A stretch of DNA of 64,000 nucleotides from Terrimonas_A sp036262095 (GCA_036262095.1 DATAJQ010000010.1:1-64000), one strand, 5' to 3'. Positions 8,807-16,693 are shown, counted from the stretch's first letter. A program made the numbers and translations. Notes: generated by a model not told the origin, from the letters alone.

Positions 8807-8814
8807 TATCTTCG
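8807..8814 (+). promoter_or_regulatory. -7 promoter element (TATCTTCG) for rny
   Basis: TATCTTCG differs from TAnnTTTG at one position. A TTTG lies about 23 bases upstream (within GCTTTGAACC), slightly farther than the usual -33 spacing. It would give a leader of about 83 nucleotides. Confidence 0.45.
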
Positions 8815-8820
8815 CCCGTT

Positions 8821-8862
8821 ACCTGTCATAAACAGGTGGCTGCTAGCTTAATGGACCGCAGC
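8821..8862 (+). promoter_or_regulatory. Two small hairpins at the start of the rny leader
   Basis: ACCTGT-CATAA-ACAGGT (8821-8837) is a perfect 6-bp hairpin beginning within a few bases of the predicted transcript start. A second stem, GCTGC...GCAGC, spans 8839-8862. A hairpin at the very 5' end typically protects mRNA from decay; any autoregulation of rny through it is inference. Confidence 0.4.
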
Positions 8863-8902
8863 ATAAACCATATCAAACCGGATTATTTTAAACTACAAAT
8901 TC

Positions 8903-10468
8903 ATGGATTCAAATATTATATTCATTCTCATAGGCGCCGTGGCCCTGGTAGTGGGCATCATAGCGGGTAAGTTCATCTTTGCAAAGGATACATCGAAGAA
9001 AGTACAAGAGGCTGAATTACAATCACAAGCCTTGTTGAAAGAAGCAGAACTGAGAAGTGAGACTATCAAGAAGGAGAAGGAGCTGGAAGCGAAAGAGAAA
9101 CTTGTGCAACTGAAAGCTGCACACGATAAGGAAGTGAATGAACGCAACCGCAAAATCAATGACAGTGAGAACCGCATCCGCCAGAAAGAGCAGGGCATTA
9201 ACCAGAAAGAAACTAATCTCGATAAGCAGATCAAAGAGAACGAGGCCATTAAAGATAATCTTAACCGCCAGATAGACCTGGTGAACATCAAACGTACCGA
9301 ACTGGAAAAACACCAGGAAGAGCATATCCGCCGCCTGGAGAAAATCGCCGGCCTCTCTGCCGATGAAGCTAAAAATCAACTGGTGGAAAGCCTGAAAAGT
9401 GAGGCTCATACACAAGCTCTTGCCCTCCAGCAGGAGATCATCGATGAGGCTAAACAAAAGGCTAATAAAGAAGCCCGCAAGATCATTATCCAAACCATAC
9501 AACGTACTGCTGCTGAACAGGCCATCGAGAACTCTATTACCGTTTTCAACCTGGAAAGCGACGAAATAAAAGGCCAGATCATCGGTCGGGAAGGACGGAA
9601 TATCCGCGCTATTGAAGCAGCGACAGGGGTTGACCTCATCGTAGATGATACTCCGGAAGCAATTCTTTTATCGAGCTTCGACCCGCTTCGCCGTGAGATC
9701 GCCCGCCTGAGCCTTCAGCGCCTTGTAACCGATGGCCGTATACACCCTGCCCGTATTGAAGAAGTGGTAGAAAAAACTCGTAAACAGATCGAGGACCAGG
9801 TGATGGAGATCGGGGAAAGGACTGTAATTGAACTGGGCATCCATGGCCTGCATAAGGAACTGGTAAGAATGGTGGGCCGTATGCGCTTCCGCTCTTCCTA
9901 TGGTCAGAACCTGCTGATGCACAGCCGGGAGACAGCCAATCTTTGTGCAACTATGGCCGCAGAGCTGGGCTTGAACCCCAAACTGGCCAAACGCGCCGGC
10001 CTGCTCCACGATATCGGCAAAGTGCCTGATGAAGAAAGCGAACTGAGCCACGCCCTGCTGGGAGCCAAACTGGCTGAAAAATATGGTGAGAACCCTGCCG
10101 TAGTAAACGCTATCGGAGCTCACCACGATGAAATGGAAATGCAATATGTGATATCCCCTATTGTTCAGGCCTGCGACGCTATCAGTGGTGCAAGACCTGG
10201 CGCCCGGAGAGAGATCATGCAGCAATACCTCCAGCGGATCAAGGACCTGGAAAACCTGGCCATGACTTATAATGGCGTGGAAAAAGCCTATGCTATCCAG
10301 GCCGGCCGCGAACTGCGGGTGATCGTGGAAGCTGATAAAGTGACCGACGGGGATTCAGAAAAGCTGTCTTTTGAGATCGCTCAGAAGATCCAGACTGAAA
10401 TGACGTTCCCCGGTCAGATAAAAGTGACCGTAATACGAGAGAAAAGAACGGTTAACGTAGCGCGGTAG
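8903..10468 (+). CDS. rny: Ribonuclease Y
   Basis: 521 residues, the standard RNase Y length. It is a membrane-anchored endoribonuclease that starts decay and processing of mRNAs. An N-terminal membrane helix occupies about residues 4-24 (IIFILIGAVALVVGIIAG). A long Lys/Glu-rich coiled coil follows to about residue 190. The KH RNA-binding domain carries GREGRNIRAIE near 230, and the HD phosphohydrolase domain has the metal-binding LLHDIGK near 367. The C-terminal domain ends with FPGQIKVTVIRE. It is transcribed with zapA upstream on the same strand but has its own likely promoter. Confidence 0.98.
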   Translation: MDSNIIFILIGAVALVVGIIAGKFIFAKDTSKKVQEAELQSQALLKEAELRSETIKKEKELEAKEKLVQLKAAHDKEVNERNRKINDSENRIRQKEQGINQKETNLDKQIKENEAIKDNLNRQIDLVNIKRTELEKHQEEHIRRLEKIAGLSADEAKNQLVESLKSEAHTQALALQQEIIDEAKQKANKEARKIIIQTIQRTAAEQAIENSITVFNLESDEIKGQIIGREGRNIRAIEAATGVDLIVDDTPEAILLSSFDPLRREIARLSLQRLVTDGRIHPARIEEVVEKTRKQIEDQVMEIGERTVIELGIHGLHKELVRMVGRMRFRSSYGQNLLMHSRETANLCATMAAELGLNPKLAKRAGLLHDIGKVPDEESELSHALLGAKLAEKYGENPAVVNAIGAHHDEMEMQYVISPIVQACDAISGARPGARREIMQQYLQRIKDLENLAMTYNGVEKAYAIQAGRELRVIVEADKVTDGDSEKLSFEIAQKIQTEMTFPGQIKVTVIREKRTVNVAR

Positions 10469-10500
10469 GGCTGATCGATGGCCGAAGGTCGAAGGAAAAG

Positions 10501-10544
10501 CGTTGTGCGTTGACCGAATGGCCGATGGCGGTCAACGCACAACG
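10501..10544. repeat. Intergenic inverted repeat, family D (CGTTGTGCGTTGACC)
   Basis: CGTTGTGCGTTGACC at 10501-10515 and its exact reverse complement at 10530-10544 enclose a 14-base loop. The same words continue as near repeats to both sides (ggccgaaggtcgaagg, then acaacggtcaacg), so the hairpin sits in a short stretch of degenerate repetition after rny. The gap 10469-10686 otherwise holds only the rplS promoter. Confidence 0.8.
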
Positions 10545-10657
10545 GACAACGGTCAACGATTCCACACTTTCCGCCTTAAACAATTAACTATCAGCCCTCA
10601 AATCTTTGCTCACAAAAAAACTTTCCATTTAACCCCCTAAAGCTTAAACTTTTTCCC

Positions 10658-10665
10658 TACCTTTG
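10658..10665 (+). promoter_or_regulatory. -7 promoter element (TACCTTTG) for rplS
   Basis: TACCTTTG matches TAnnTTTG exactly, 21 bases before the rplS ATG, implying a leader of about 15 nucleotides. Confidence 0.6.
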
Positions 10666-10686
10666 CCATCCTTAAAAATCAGAGTC

Positions 10687-11055
10687 ATGAACGCTATTGC
10701 ATTTGTACATGAGCAGTTGAGCAACAAAAAAGAGTTCCCCGCTTTCAAAGCCGGTGATAATATCACTGTTAACTATAAAATTATCGAAGGTAACAAGGAA
10801 AGGATCCAGTCTTTCAAAGGCGATGTGATCAAAAAACAGGGAACAGGTTTTACTGCCAGCTTCACTGTACGTAAGATCTCTGATGGCGTTGGCGTTGAAA
10901 GGGTTTTCCCCTTCGCTTCTCCCAATATTGATTCTATTGTATTGAACAAAACCGGTAATGTACGCCGCGCTAAACTGTTCTATCAGCGTAGCCGTAGCGG
11001 TAAAAGCGCCCGTATCCGTGAAAAGCGCATGGCCGTTGCTACTGAAGCCAAATAA
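10687..11055 (+). CDS. rplS: 50S ribosomal protein L19
   Basis: 122 residues from ATG at 10687 (MNAIAFVHEQL). An earlier in-frame start at 10663 would lie on top of the promoter, so it is rejected. L19 sits at the 30S-50S interface. Family hallmarks are present: FKAGDNITVNYKI, GNKERIQSFKGDVIKK, TGFTASFTVRKISDGVGVERVFP and the basic tail (RRAKLFYQRSRSGKSARIREKR). It is monocistronic, framed by its own promoter and a strong terminator. Confidence 0.98.
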   Translation: MNAIAFVHEQLSNKKEFPAFKAGDNITVNYKIIEGNKERIQSFKGDVIKKQGTGFTASFTVRKISDGVGVERVFPFASPNIDSIVLNKTGNVRRAKLFYQRSRSGKSARIREKRMAVATEAK

Positions 11056-11079
11056 AAAAAATTCAGCATATTTAAAAAA

Positions 11080-11118
11080 AGTCCGCCAAAGCTTAGCAAA
11101 GGCGGGCTTTTTTTATTT
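11080..11118 (+). terminator. Rho-independent terminator of rplS
   Basis: AGTCCGCC pairs with GGCGGGCT around an 11-14-base loop and is followed at once by a T-rich run (TTTTTTTATTTT), 25 bases after the rplS stop. Confidence 0.85.
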
Positions 11119-11172
11119 TGGGGTATTGGTTGTTCTTCTGTTAACGTGCTTATTTTAGCAGCACTTATTTAT

Positions 11173-11180
11173 TATCTTTG
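11173..11180 (+). promoter_or_regulatory. -7 promoter element (TATCTTTG) for tatA
   Basis: Exact TAnnTTTG match, 16 bases before ATG 11196, so the tatA leader would be under ~12 nucleotides. Confidence 0.6.
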
Positions 11181-11195
11181 ACCTCTAATCTCATA

Positions 11196-11402
11196 ATGAC
11201 TATGATACAAGCTAATTTACTGGGCGTGTTGGGAACGAATGAAATCATCATCATCCTGATCATCGTACTGTTGCTTTTCGGTGGCCGCAAAATTCCTGAG
11301 CTGATGCGTGGCCTGGGTAAAGGTGTTCGTGAGTTCAATGACGCTAAAAGCAATGTGAAAAAGGAAATCGAAGAAAGCACAAGCGATATCAAGAATTCCT
11401 GA
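11196..11402 (+). CDS. tatA: Sec-independent protein translocase TatA/E-type subunit
   Basis: 68 residues from ATG 11196; an ATG two codons later is equally possible. A TTG at 11178 is unlikely because it overlaps the -7 element. TatA oligomers form the size-adaptable pore for folded proteins bound by TatBC. Visible features are an N-terminal membrane helix (NEIIIILIIVLLLFGG), the conserved FGGRKIPELMRGLGKGVREF hinge and amphipathic helix, and a short charged tail. No tatC is nearby. Confidence 0.95.
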   Translation: MTMIQANLLGVLGTNEIIIILIIVLLLFGGRKIPELMRGLGKGVREFNDAKSNVKKEIEESTSDIKNS

Positions 11403-11447
11403 TCATACGCTGTTTAGTAGCGGACTACTTTCTAAAGCGAAAATAAA

Positions 11448-11490
11448 AACTCAAAAAAGCCTGGCTTTATGCTATGCTTTTTGAGTTTCT
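11448..11490 (+). terminator. Likely terminator between tatA and gatA
   Basis: AACTCAAAAAAGC (11448-11460) pairs with GCTTTTTGAGTT (11476-11487) with one bulged base, followed by TCTGTTTTTG. It lies 46 bases after the tatA stop. The T-run is modest. Confidence 0.5.
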
Positions 11491-11559
11491 GTTTTTGAAA
11501 CAGAATACGAGTACCCTCATCTCATTGTTTCTACCTCTTTTTTTCATCGAAAAGAATTA

Positions 11560-12993
11560 TTGCTTTTGTTTGAGTTTTCTTCTATCGGGCAATATCATGC
11601 TTCGCTGCAGGAAGGAAAGACGACCTGTTTGCAGGCAGTTGAGCATTATCTCCAGAGAATTGCCGCAACCCGCCACCTGAATGCATTCATTGAAGTGTAT
11701 GCCAATGAAGCATTGCAAAAAGCAAAGGAGCTTGATGAAAAAAGAAAGACCGGCCAGATCACCGGCAAACTCCATGGCGTTGTTATCGGATTGAAAGACG
11801 TGATCTGCTACAAGGATCACAAAGTATCTGCTTCTTCAAATATCCTCCGGGATTTCACTTCTATTTATTCAGCTACTGCCGTAGCCCGTTTACTGGCTGA
11901 AGAGGCCATTATCATTGGCAACCTCAACTGCGATGAATTCGCTATGGGTTCCACCAATGAAAACTCTGCTTACGGCAAAGTGCTGAATGCAAAAGACGAA
12001 ACCCGCATACCAGGCGGCTCTTCTGGCGGTTCAGCCGTAGCTGTGCAGGCCGGCCTTTGCATGGTTTCCCTGGGAAGCGATACCGGCGGTTCAGTTCGTC
12101 AGCCTGCCGATCTATGCGGTATTGTAGGCATGAAGCCCAGCTATGGCCGCATTTCCCGGTATGGCCTGATCGCTTATGCGTCTTCCTTCGATCAGATAGG
12201 CATATTCGCCAATAATATTCCGGACATTGCCCACCTGCTCCAGGTAATGGCCGGCCCGGATGAATATGACAGCACCGTATCTCAGAAGCCGGTGGAGAAC
12301 TACCCTGCTTTATTGAAAACCGATCAGAGATACAGGATCGCTTATTTAGCTGAAGCGCTCGACCATCCCAGTCTTGACCCGGAGATCGCTTCTTCTATAA
12401 AAGGCCTGCTGGAACAGCTCCGGCAAAAAGGCCACCAGGTGGAGCCTGTAGCTTTTGACCTGATCGATCATATCGTGCCTGCGTACTACGTACTCACCAC
12501 AGCTGAAGCGTCATCCAACCTTTCCCGCTTCGATGGCATTAAATACGGCTACCGGAGCAAGGAAAAAGGGATCGACCTGACCGAGCTCTATAAGCAAAGC
12601 CGGTCAACCGGTTTCGGCCGGGAAGTAAAACGCCGGATCATGCTTGGCACTTTCGTGCTGAGCGCTGGGTATTATGATGCTTATTTTACCCGTGCCCAAA
12701 AAGTTAGGAAATTATTATCAGATCAGACTCAACTGATTTTCAAAGACTTTGATGTAATTCTTCTCCCTACCACCCCTTCGGTGGCTTTCAGGATCGGCGA
12801 GAAAATGGATGACCCCATAGCCATGTATCTCGCTGATATTTATACCGTTATGGCCAATTTAGTTGGCATTCCGGCCATTTCCCTCCCTCTTTTCACCCAC
12901 AGTACTGGCATGCCTTTTGGCCTGCAGGCGATGACAAACCGCTTCGATGAATTATCTTTGCTGCGCTTTTCGGAGCAAGTGATGAGGCGATAA
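11560..12993 (+). CDS. gatA: Asp-tRNA(Asn)/Glu-tRNA(Gln) amidotransferase subunit A
   Basis: About 477 residues. GatA is the glutaminase subunit of GatCAB, which amidates misacylated Glu-tRNA(Gln) or Asp-tRNA(Asn). The amidase-signature triad is visible: Lys 79 in GLKDV, a Ser in PGGSSGGSA (about 153), and the nucleophilic Ser in SLGSDTGGSVRQPA (about 177). The downstream conserved blocks FDGIKYGYR and EVKRRIMLGTFVLS are also present. No ATG exists in frame between the upstream stop (11484) and the conserved region. TTG at 11560 or 11566 is the likely start; 11566 gives MFEFSSIGQY, which fits the family better. gatB and gatC are not here. Confidence 0.95.
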   Translation: MLLFEFSSIGQYHASLQEGKTTCLQAVEHYLQRIAATRHLNAFIEVYANEALQKAKELDEKRKTGQITGKLHGVVIGLKDVICYKDHKVSASSNILRDFTSIYSATAVARLLAEEAIIIGNLNCDEFAMGSTNENSAYGKVLNAKDETRIPGGSSGGSAVAVQAGLCMVSLGSDTGGSVRQPADLCGIVGMKPSYGRISRYGLIAYASSFDQIGIFANNIPDIAHLLQVMAGPDEYDSTVSQKPVENYPALLKTDQRYRIAYLAEALDHPSLDPEIASSIKGLLEQLRQKGHQVEPVAFDLIDHIVPAYYVLTTAEASSNLSRFDGIKYGYRSKEKGIDLTELYKQSRSTGFGREVKRRIMLGTFVLSAGYYDAYFTRAQKVRKLLSDQTQLIFKDFDVILLPTTPSVAFRIGEKMDDPIAMYLADIYTVMANLVGIPAISLPLFTHSTGMPFGLQAMTNRFDELSLLRFSEQVMRR

Positions 12994-13059
12994 ACGAGCA
13001 ACCATACACTCCTGCGGAGTACATTAATTAACCAATTCAGAGTTGTCTTTGAAGTGTTT

Positions 13060-13119
13060 AATTCAAAAGTAAAAATGCAGAAGGCATACTACCTGAAATG
13101 ACATTTTTACTTTTAAATT
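13060..13119. repeat. Intergenic inverted repeat, family B (AATTCAAAAGTAAAAATG)
   Basis: Arms 13060-13077 and 13102-13119 pair over 18 bases with one mismatch. The right side continues with TTGACTTTT, the same words as the copy beside tRNA-Leu (26063-26135). A small CTCCTGCGGAG palindrome lies at 13011-13021. The gap 12994-13192 contains nothing else recognisable. Confidence 0.75.
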
Positions 13120-13195
13120 TTGACTTTTAATTGATCGCTGAATTAAAAAGGACCGGTCTACCAGGGGCGGTCTGGCATTAAAACAATTCGCTGTG

Positions 13196-14275
13196 ATGTT
13201 TAAACAATTCGGGATCACCTGCATGCTTTCTATTGCATCTTTCGGCTTTGCTCATGCAGGGGCGGATAACGGTACCTATATAAAGCCATCCTTCTCAGAT
13301 ACCACCGATCTCAACAAAAAAGACTCGCTGGAAAAGCCGGCAACAGCCAGCCTTCCTGCTGACCCCAAAGAAGGTTTTAAAGACCTGTTCGTTTCCACTA
13401 CCCTTTCCAATGGTATCAATACAGAACAACTCAATCCACAGGCGATCGACTTTGTGGAAGGTTATATGGAACGGTACGGCAAAAGCATGGAAGAACTTCG
13501 TACCACGGGTAAGCCATATTTCGACATGATGGATGATATTCTCGAAGAGCATGGATTACCAAAGGAGTTGAAATACCTGGCCGTCATTGAATCCAATCTT
13601 AAGACCAATGCCCGGTCATGGGCAGGCGCTGTTGGCCCCTGGCAGTTTATGCCAACCACGGCACGTAATATGGGACTAAGGGTGAACCGTAAAGTAGACG
13701 AGCGCCGCAATTTCAACAAAAGCACACATGCAGCTTCCCGTTACCTCACCAGCCTTTATGAACTATACGGCGATTGGCTGCTGGTGATCGCTGCCTATAA
13801 TGGCGGACCCGGTAAAGTAAATGCAGCCATTAAAAAAAGCGGCAGCCAGGATTTCTGGACCCTTCAGAAATATTTGCCGGCCGAATCCCGCAATCATGTA
13901 AAGAAATTTATTGCCACTCACTATATCATGGAAGGAGAGGGCGGCATCACCACTTTAACGAAAGAAGAAGCCAGTCAACTGGCAGCAAACCCTGTTAATA
14001 CCGCCTTACTGGCAGATGCCAAAGCCCATACCATCACCGGCCGCTATATTGCTGCAGTGATCGTTAAGCATCTTTCCATGGATGCAAGAGCATTCAGTAA
14101 GATCAATCCCGATTTTGATAAGCTTATTGCCGTCAACGGTAAATACGAATTGCATTTACCGGCAGAAAAAATGGACCTGTTCATGGCAAAGAAATTAACG
14201 ATCCTGAACGAGTGCATGGAATTGCTGCTCAACCCTGACGGCATCAACGTACAGGCTTCAGCATTGCCCCGCTAA
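13196..14275 (+). CDS. Membrane-bound lytic murein transglycosylase (MltD-like, GH23/SLT)
   Basis: 359 residues from ATG 13196; a GTG one codon earlier is the alternative. It has an N-terminal signal peptide (about 20 residues, ending FAHA). The soluble lytic transglycosylase domain lies about residues 110-260. It carries the catalytic Glu of LAVIESNL (about 132), GAVGPWQFMPTTARNMGL, and the YGDWLLVIAAYNGGPGKV block. These enzymes cleave peptidoglycan glycan strands to 1,6-anhydro ends. Many MltD proteins carry C-terminal LysM repeats; here the C-terminal ~80 residues lack a clear LysM, so wall binding may differ. Confidence 0.92.
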   Translation: MFKQFGITCMLSIASFGFAHAGADNGTYIKPSFSDTTDLNKKDSLEKPATASLPADPKEGFKDLFVSTTLSNGINTEQLNPQAIDFVEGYMERYGKSMEELRTTGKPYFDMMDDILEEHGLPKELKYLAVIESNLKTNARSWAGAVGPWQFMPTTARNMGLRVNRKVDERRNFNKSTHAASRYLTSLYELYGDWLLVIAAYNGGPGKVNAAIKKSGSQDFWTLQKYLPAESRNHVKKFIATHYIMEGEGGITTLTKEEASQLAANPVNTALLADAKAHTITGRYIAAVIVKHLSMDARAFSKINPDFDKLIAVNGKYELHLPAEKMDLFMAKKLTILNECMELLLNPDGINVQASALPR

Positions 14276-14279
14276 GCGT

Positions 14280-14382
14280 ATGGGTATCCCACAAAGACAC
14301 GAAGACCACAAAGAAATTTTTAATGCTTTATCACTTGCATAGATATTTCTTTGTGGTCTTCGTGTCTTTGTGGGATACCCAT
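14280..14382. repeat. Intergenic inverted repeat, family A, second copy
   Basis: Arms 14280-14317 and 14345-14382 are perfect 38-base reverse complements around a 27-base loop. The core words (CACAAAGACACGAAGACCAC) are those of the copy at 4847-4974. It starts 5 bases after the transglycosylase stop and could act as a transcript end, but no T-run follows. The rest of the gap to 14551 shows nothing I can name. Confidence 0.9.
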
Positions 14383-14551
14383 CGTACTTCTCCGCAAAAG
14401 AGTACGCCCATAAGCGCAATAAATACCCATATAAGAAAAGATAAGCGTATATTTCTGTGTGCCTTGTGAGATCAATTATGTGGCCGGAAAATCAGGCACA
14501 ATATTTCCTATATATGTACACGAACATCATTCAAATTAAACATCTGATTTT

Positions 14552-15052
14552 ATGGCACAAATTACACTGAAGCAAATTGTCCCATTCCTGGCGGCCGCCC
14601 TATTGGCAGCATCCTGTTCTTCCAGCAAGAACGCAGTATCCGTTCCCAGCCGCGATAATGTAAAAGGCAATTGGGTATTGAACTCGATCACTTATGAAGG
14701 ATTGTCTTCCGGTGAAAAGATCAAAACAACTTTACTGGATGAAGGGGATGAAGCATGCCTCACCGGCAGCACCTGGGTGCTTCCTTTCAATGGATACGGC
14801 TCTTATACGATCAACTCCTCCGGCACAGGTTGCACACCAGGCCAGCGCAACATCGTTTGGTCGTACCAAAAAAATGGCGATCAACCCATTTTCCAGTTCA
14901 AGAGACTTGAAGGTGGTGTAAAAGCCAAAAATATTACGGAAGGCTACCGTTTCAAGATACTTTCAGCAGACGGCACTACCATGAATTTACAGTCAGAAGT
15001 AAGCTTTAACGGAAAGCCTTTGTACATCAATTATTCGTTCAGCAAACAATAA
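14552..15052 (+). CDS. Lipocalin-like lipoprotein
   Basis: 166 residues. A type II signal sequence with lipobox LLAASC puts the lipid-modified Cys at residue 22, so it is a membrane-anchored periplasmic or outer-membrane protein. The mature part has the short lipocalin-like pattern common in Bacteroidota lipoproteins: GNWVLNSITYEG near the start, then alternating beta strands (GYGSYTINSSG, RNIVWSYQKNG, ISY-type C-terminal strand YINYSFSK). Such domains probably bind small hydrophobic ligands, but the ligand and role are unknown. It is monocistronic, convergent with a barrel gene across a shared terminator. Confidence 0.8.
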   Translation: MAQITLKQIVPFLAAALLAASCSSSKNAVSVPSRDNVKGNWVLNSITYEGLSSGEKIKTTLLDEGDEACLTGSTWVLPFNGYGSYTINSSGTGCTPGQRNIVWSYQKNGDQPIFQFKRLEGGVKAKNITEGYRFKILSADGTTMNLQSEVSFNGKPLYINYSFSKQ

Positions 15053-15076
15053 TCAACACCGGCATTTATAAATGAA

Positions 15077-15110
15077 GAGGCCGCACAGATACTGTGCGGC
15101 CTCTTTCTTA
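15077..15110 (+). terminator. Strong bidirectional terminator between convergent genes
   Basis: GAGGCCGCACAG (15077-15088) and CTGTGCGGCCTC (15092-15103) form a 12-bp GC-rich stem with a 3-base loop, followed by TTTCTTATTT on the + strand. It lies 24 bases after the lipoprotein stop and 22 bases before the barrel-gene stop. Confidence 0.85.
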
Positions 15111-15124
15111 TTTATCATGAAATG

Positions 15125-15781
15125 TCAAAAGCGATATCCGAGGGACACACCAAAGCCGGTGTTTTTCCAGGAAGTTTCATCATTGGATACTCCATCAATT
15201 TTGGGATTGATCTTTACCAGACCTAACTGCGCATTCAATTGCACAGAGAGATTATTACTCATTTCATAGCCGAATAAAAGATTACCACCGGCATCGATCC
15301 TTTTGAAATAAGTGCCATAACCTGTAGCCGCTTCTGTCTGTGAAATGGAGTTCTTGAAAGTTATATCCACATCATTGCCGTTATCAGGTTTTATTTTACC
15401 TCCAACGCCAAAAGCGATGTATGGCCCAATGCCTAATAATACCCGGCCTGTGCCTACTTCCGGCTTGTAAAGAAAGTTGACCGGCACTTCAATATAAGAC
15501 AGGTTCACTTTAGCGTCTGATCCCTTGTCCTTTGCTCCTTTCATTGCATACACAACACCAGGTTGCAGATAGAAATCAATACCCACGGGTATTTCAGCAT
15601 TTACACCAGCCAGAAAACCTACTTTCAGCTTGTTGTCCATACTGTTGCCCTGAATATCATCTCCGGTAATGTTCTGGAAATTTACCCCCGCTCTTACTCC
15701 AAATGTTGTTTTTGATTGTGCTGACACGGCAAGGCATAATAATGATCCTGCCGCCAACGCCACTAGTTGTTTTGTTTTCAT
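15125..15781 (-). CDS. PorT-like outer membrane beta-barrel protein
   Basis: 218 residues with a signal peptide ending in AVSAQ (about residue 22). The mature protein opens with FGVRAGVNFQNI and continues as short alternating strands (FYLQPGVVYAMKG, NLSYIEVPVNFLYKP, VLLGIGPYIAFGVGG, FKRIDAGGNLLFGYE). It ends in TGFGVSLGYRF, with the terminal aromatic that BAM recognises. This is the pattern of the small PorT/OMP_b-brl barrels of Bacteroidota. It is probably an 8-stranded outer-membrane barrel; function is unknown. An OmpA-type lipoprotein gene lies 87 bp upstream on the same strand. Confidence 0.88.
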   Translation of the reverse strand: MKTKQLVALAAGSLLCLAVSAQSKTTFGVRAGVNFQNITGDDIQGNSMDNKLKVGFLAGVNAEIPVGIDFYLQPGVVYAMKGAKDKGSDAKVNLSYIEVPVNFLYKPEVGTGRVLLGIGPYIAFGVGGKIKPDNGNDVDITFKNSISQTEAATGYGTYFKRIDAGGNLLFGYEMSNNLSVQLNAQLGLVKINPKIDGVSNDETSWKNTGFGVSLGYRF

Positions 15782-15798
15782 AAGTCCTATTTTAGGTT

Positions 15799-15872
15799 AG
15801 CATTATTCGCGTCATCTGCGCCTATCTACGTTCATTTGCATCACTTGTATCCATTCGCATCATTCGTGTTAA
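15799..15872. repeat. Degenerate short-word intergenic repeat, family C (cattcgcatcattcg)
   Basis: The 87-bp gap between the barrel and OmpA genes is almost wholly made of variants of CATTATTCGCGTCATCTGCG and CATTCGCATCATTCGTG. The same words (GAATGATTTCTGACAG, CATTCGCATTATTCGC) occur in the inverted-repeat element at 8513-8800. Its right end overlaps the OmpA gene's stop by a few bases. Confidence 0.5.
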
Positions 15873-16540
15873 TTACCGGCTTCCTTCTTCGCATCAGCCT
15901 TCATCTTTTCATTAGCTGTGATCAGGAATTCAACCCGGCGATTTTGTGAACGGCCATTCTCTGTTGAGTTATCATATTTCGGAGCAGACTCTCCAAACCC
16001 TTTGGTAGTGACCCTTGCTGAACTGATATTATGCGAGCGCAGGTAGTTTGCTACTGAAACAGCTCTCCGCTCAGAAAGGCCCATGTTATAGCTATCTGTT
16101 CCGGTATCATCTGTATGACCCTGTATCTCTATATTGGTATCGGGATATTTATTGAGGATAGTTACCAGCTCATCCAGGCTGCCTTTGGCACTGGCGCCCA
16201 GGTCTGATTTATCAAAACCGAAAAGGATCTGATTGTTGAATTCAACAACGATACCTTCTTCCACTCTTTCTACTTTGGCACCGGGAACTTCGTTCTTGAT
16301 CTCTTCAGCTTGCTTATCCATTTTTCTGCCGATCACAGCGCCGGTTACGCCGCCTACCGTAGCACCCAGGATTGCGCCGAGGGCGGTGTTGCCAGTAGCT
16401 TTACCGATCACTGCACCAATCGCCGCACCACCACCTGCACCAATCGCTGCTCCTTTTTGGGTCTTGTTCATATTTTTGCAACTACTCATGACTATTGCAA
16501 AGGCCAGTATACCTGCAGTCAATTTTTTAGCGTATATCAT
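15869..16540 (-). CDS. OmpA-family lipoprotein with glycine-zipper region
   Basis: 223 residues. Lipobox IVMSSC places the lipidated Cys at 21. Residues about 30-75 are a Gly/Ala-rich zipper (GAAIGAGGGAAIGAVIG, then GGVTGAVIGRKMD), which may insert in or pack against a membrane. The C-terminal domain (about 100-205) is the peptidoglycan-binding OmpA fold, with EIQGHTDDTGTDSYNMGLSERRA, VTTKGFGE and RSQNRRVEF. The role is to tie the outer membrane to the cell wall. It is the first gene of a likely pair with the barrel gene downstream. Confidence 0.93.
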   Translation of the reverse strand: MIYAKKLTAGILAFAIVMSSCKNMNKTQKGAAIGAGGGAAIGAVIGKATGNTALGAILGATVGGVTGAVIGRKMDKQAEEIKNEVPGAKVERVEEGIVVEFNNQILFGFDKSDLGASAKGSLDELVTILNKYPDTNIEIQGHTDDTGTDSYNMGLSERRAVSVANYLRSHNISSARVTTKGFGESAPKYDNSTENGRSQNRRVEFLITANEKMKADAKKEAGN

Positions 16541-16693
16541 ATTTTAGTTTTTAGTTTACTGCGTGTTAATTCCAAACTTCATACCATAAGTTTTTGTTGC
16601 CGGTAAACTCTTAAAAATTAAGGTGATAAAGGCAAAATGGCAGAACTTAATGTCACGAATTTGGGTGGATGAGGAAAGGATTTCCGCTAAAGG

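Noticed and set aside
8517..8829. Overlapping small ORFs on both strands in the zapA-rny gap
   Set aside because: Both begin with the same residues only because the inverted repeat is read from each side; no independent coding signal.
8528..8902. 6S RNA (ssrS), which neighbours zapA in some bacteria
   Set aside because: The gap is dominated by an inverted repeat. I could not fit the long rod with a central open bubble expected of 6S RNA, and the predicted promoter lies after it.
9668..10225. 185-codon open frame on the minus strand
   Set aside because: Opposite the KH/HD region of rny; no own promoter or recognisable protein.
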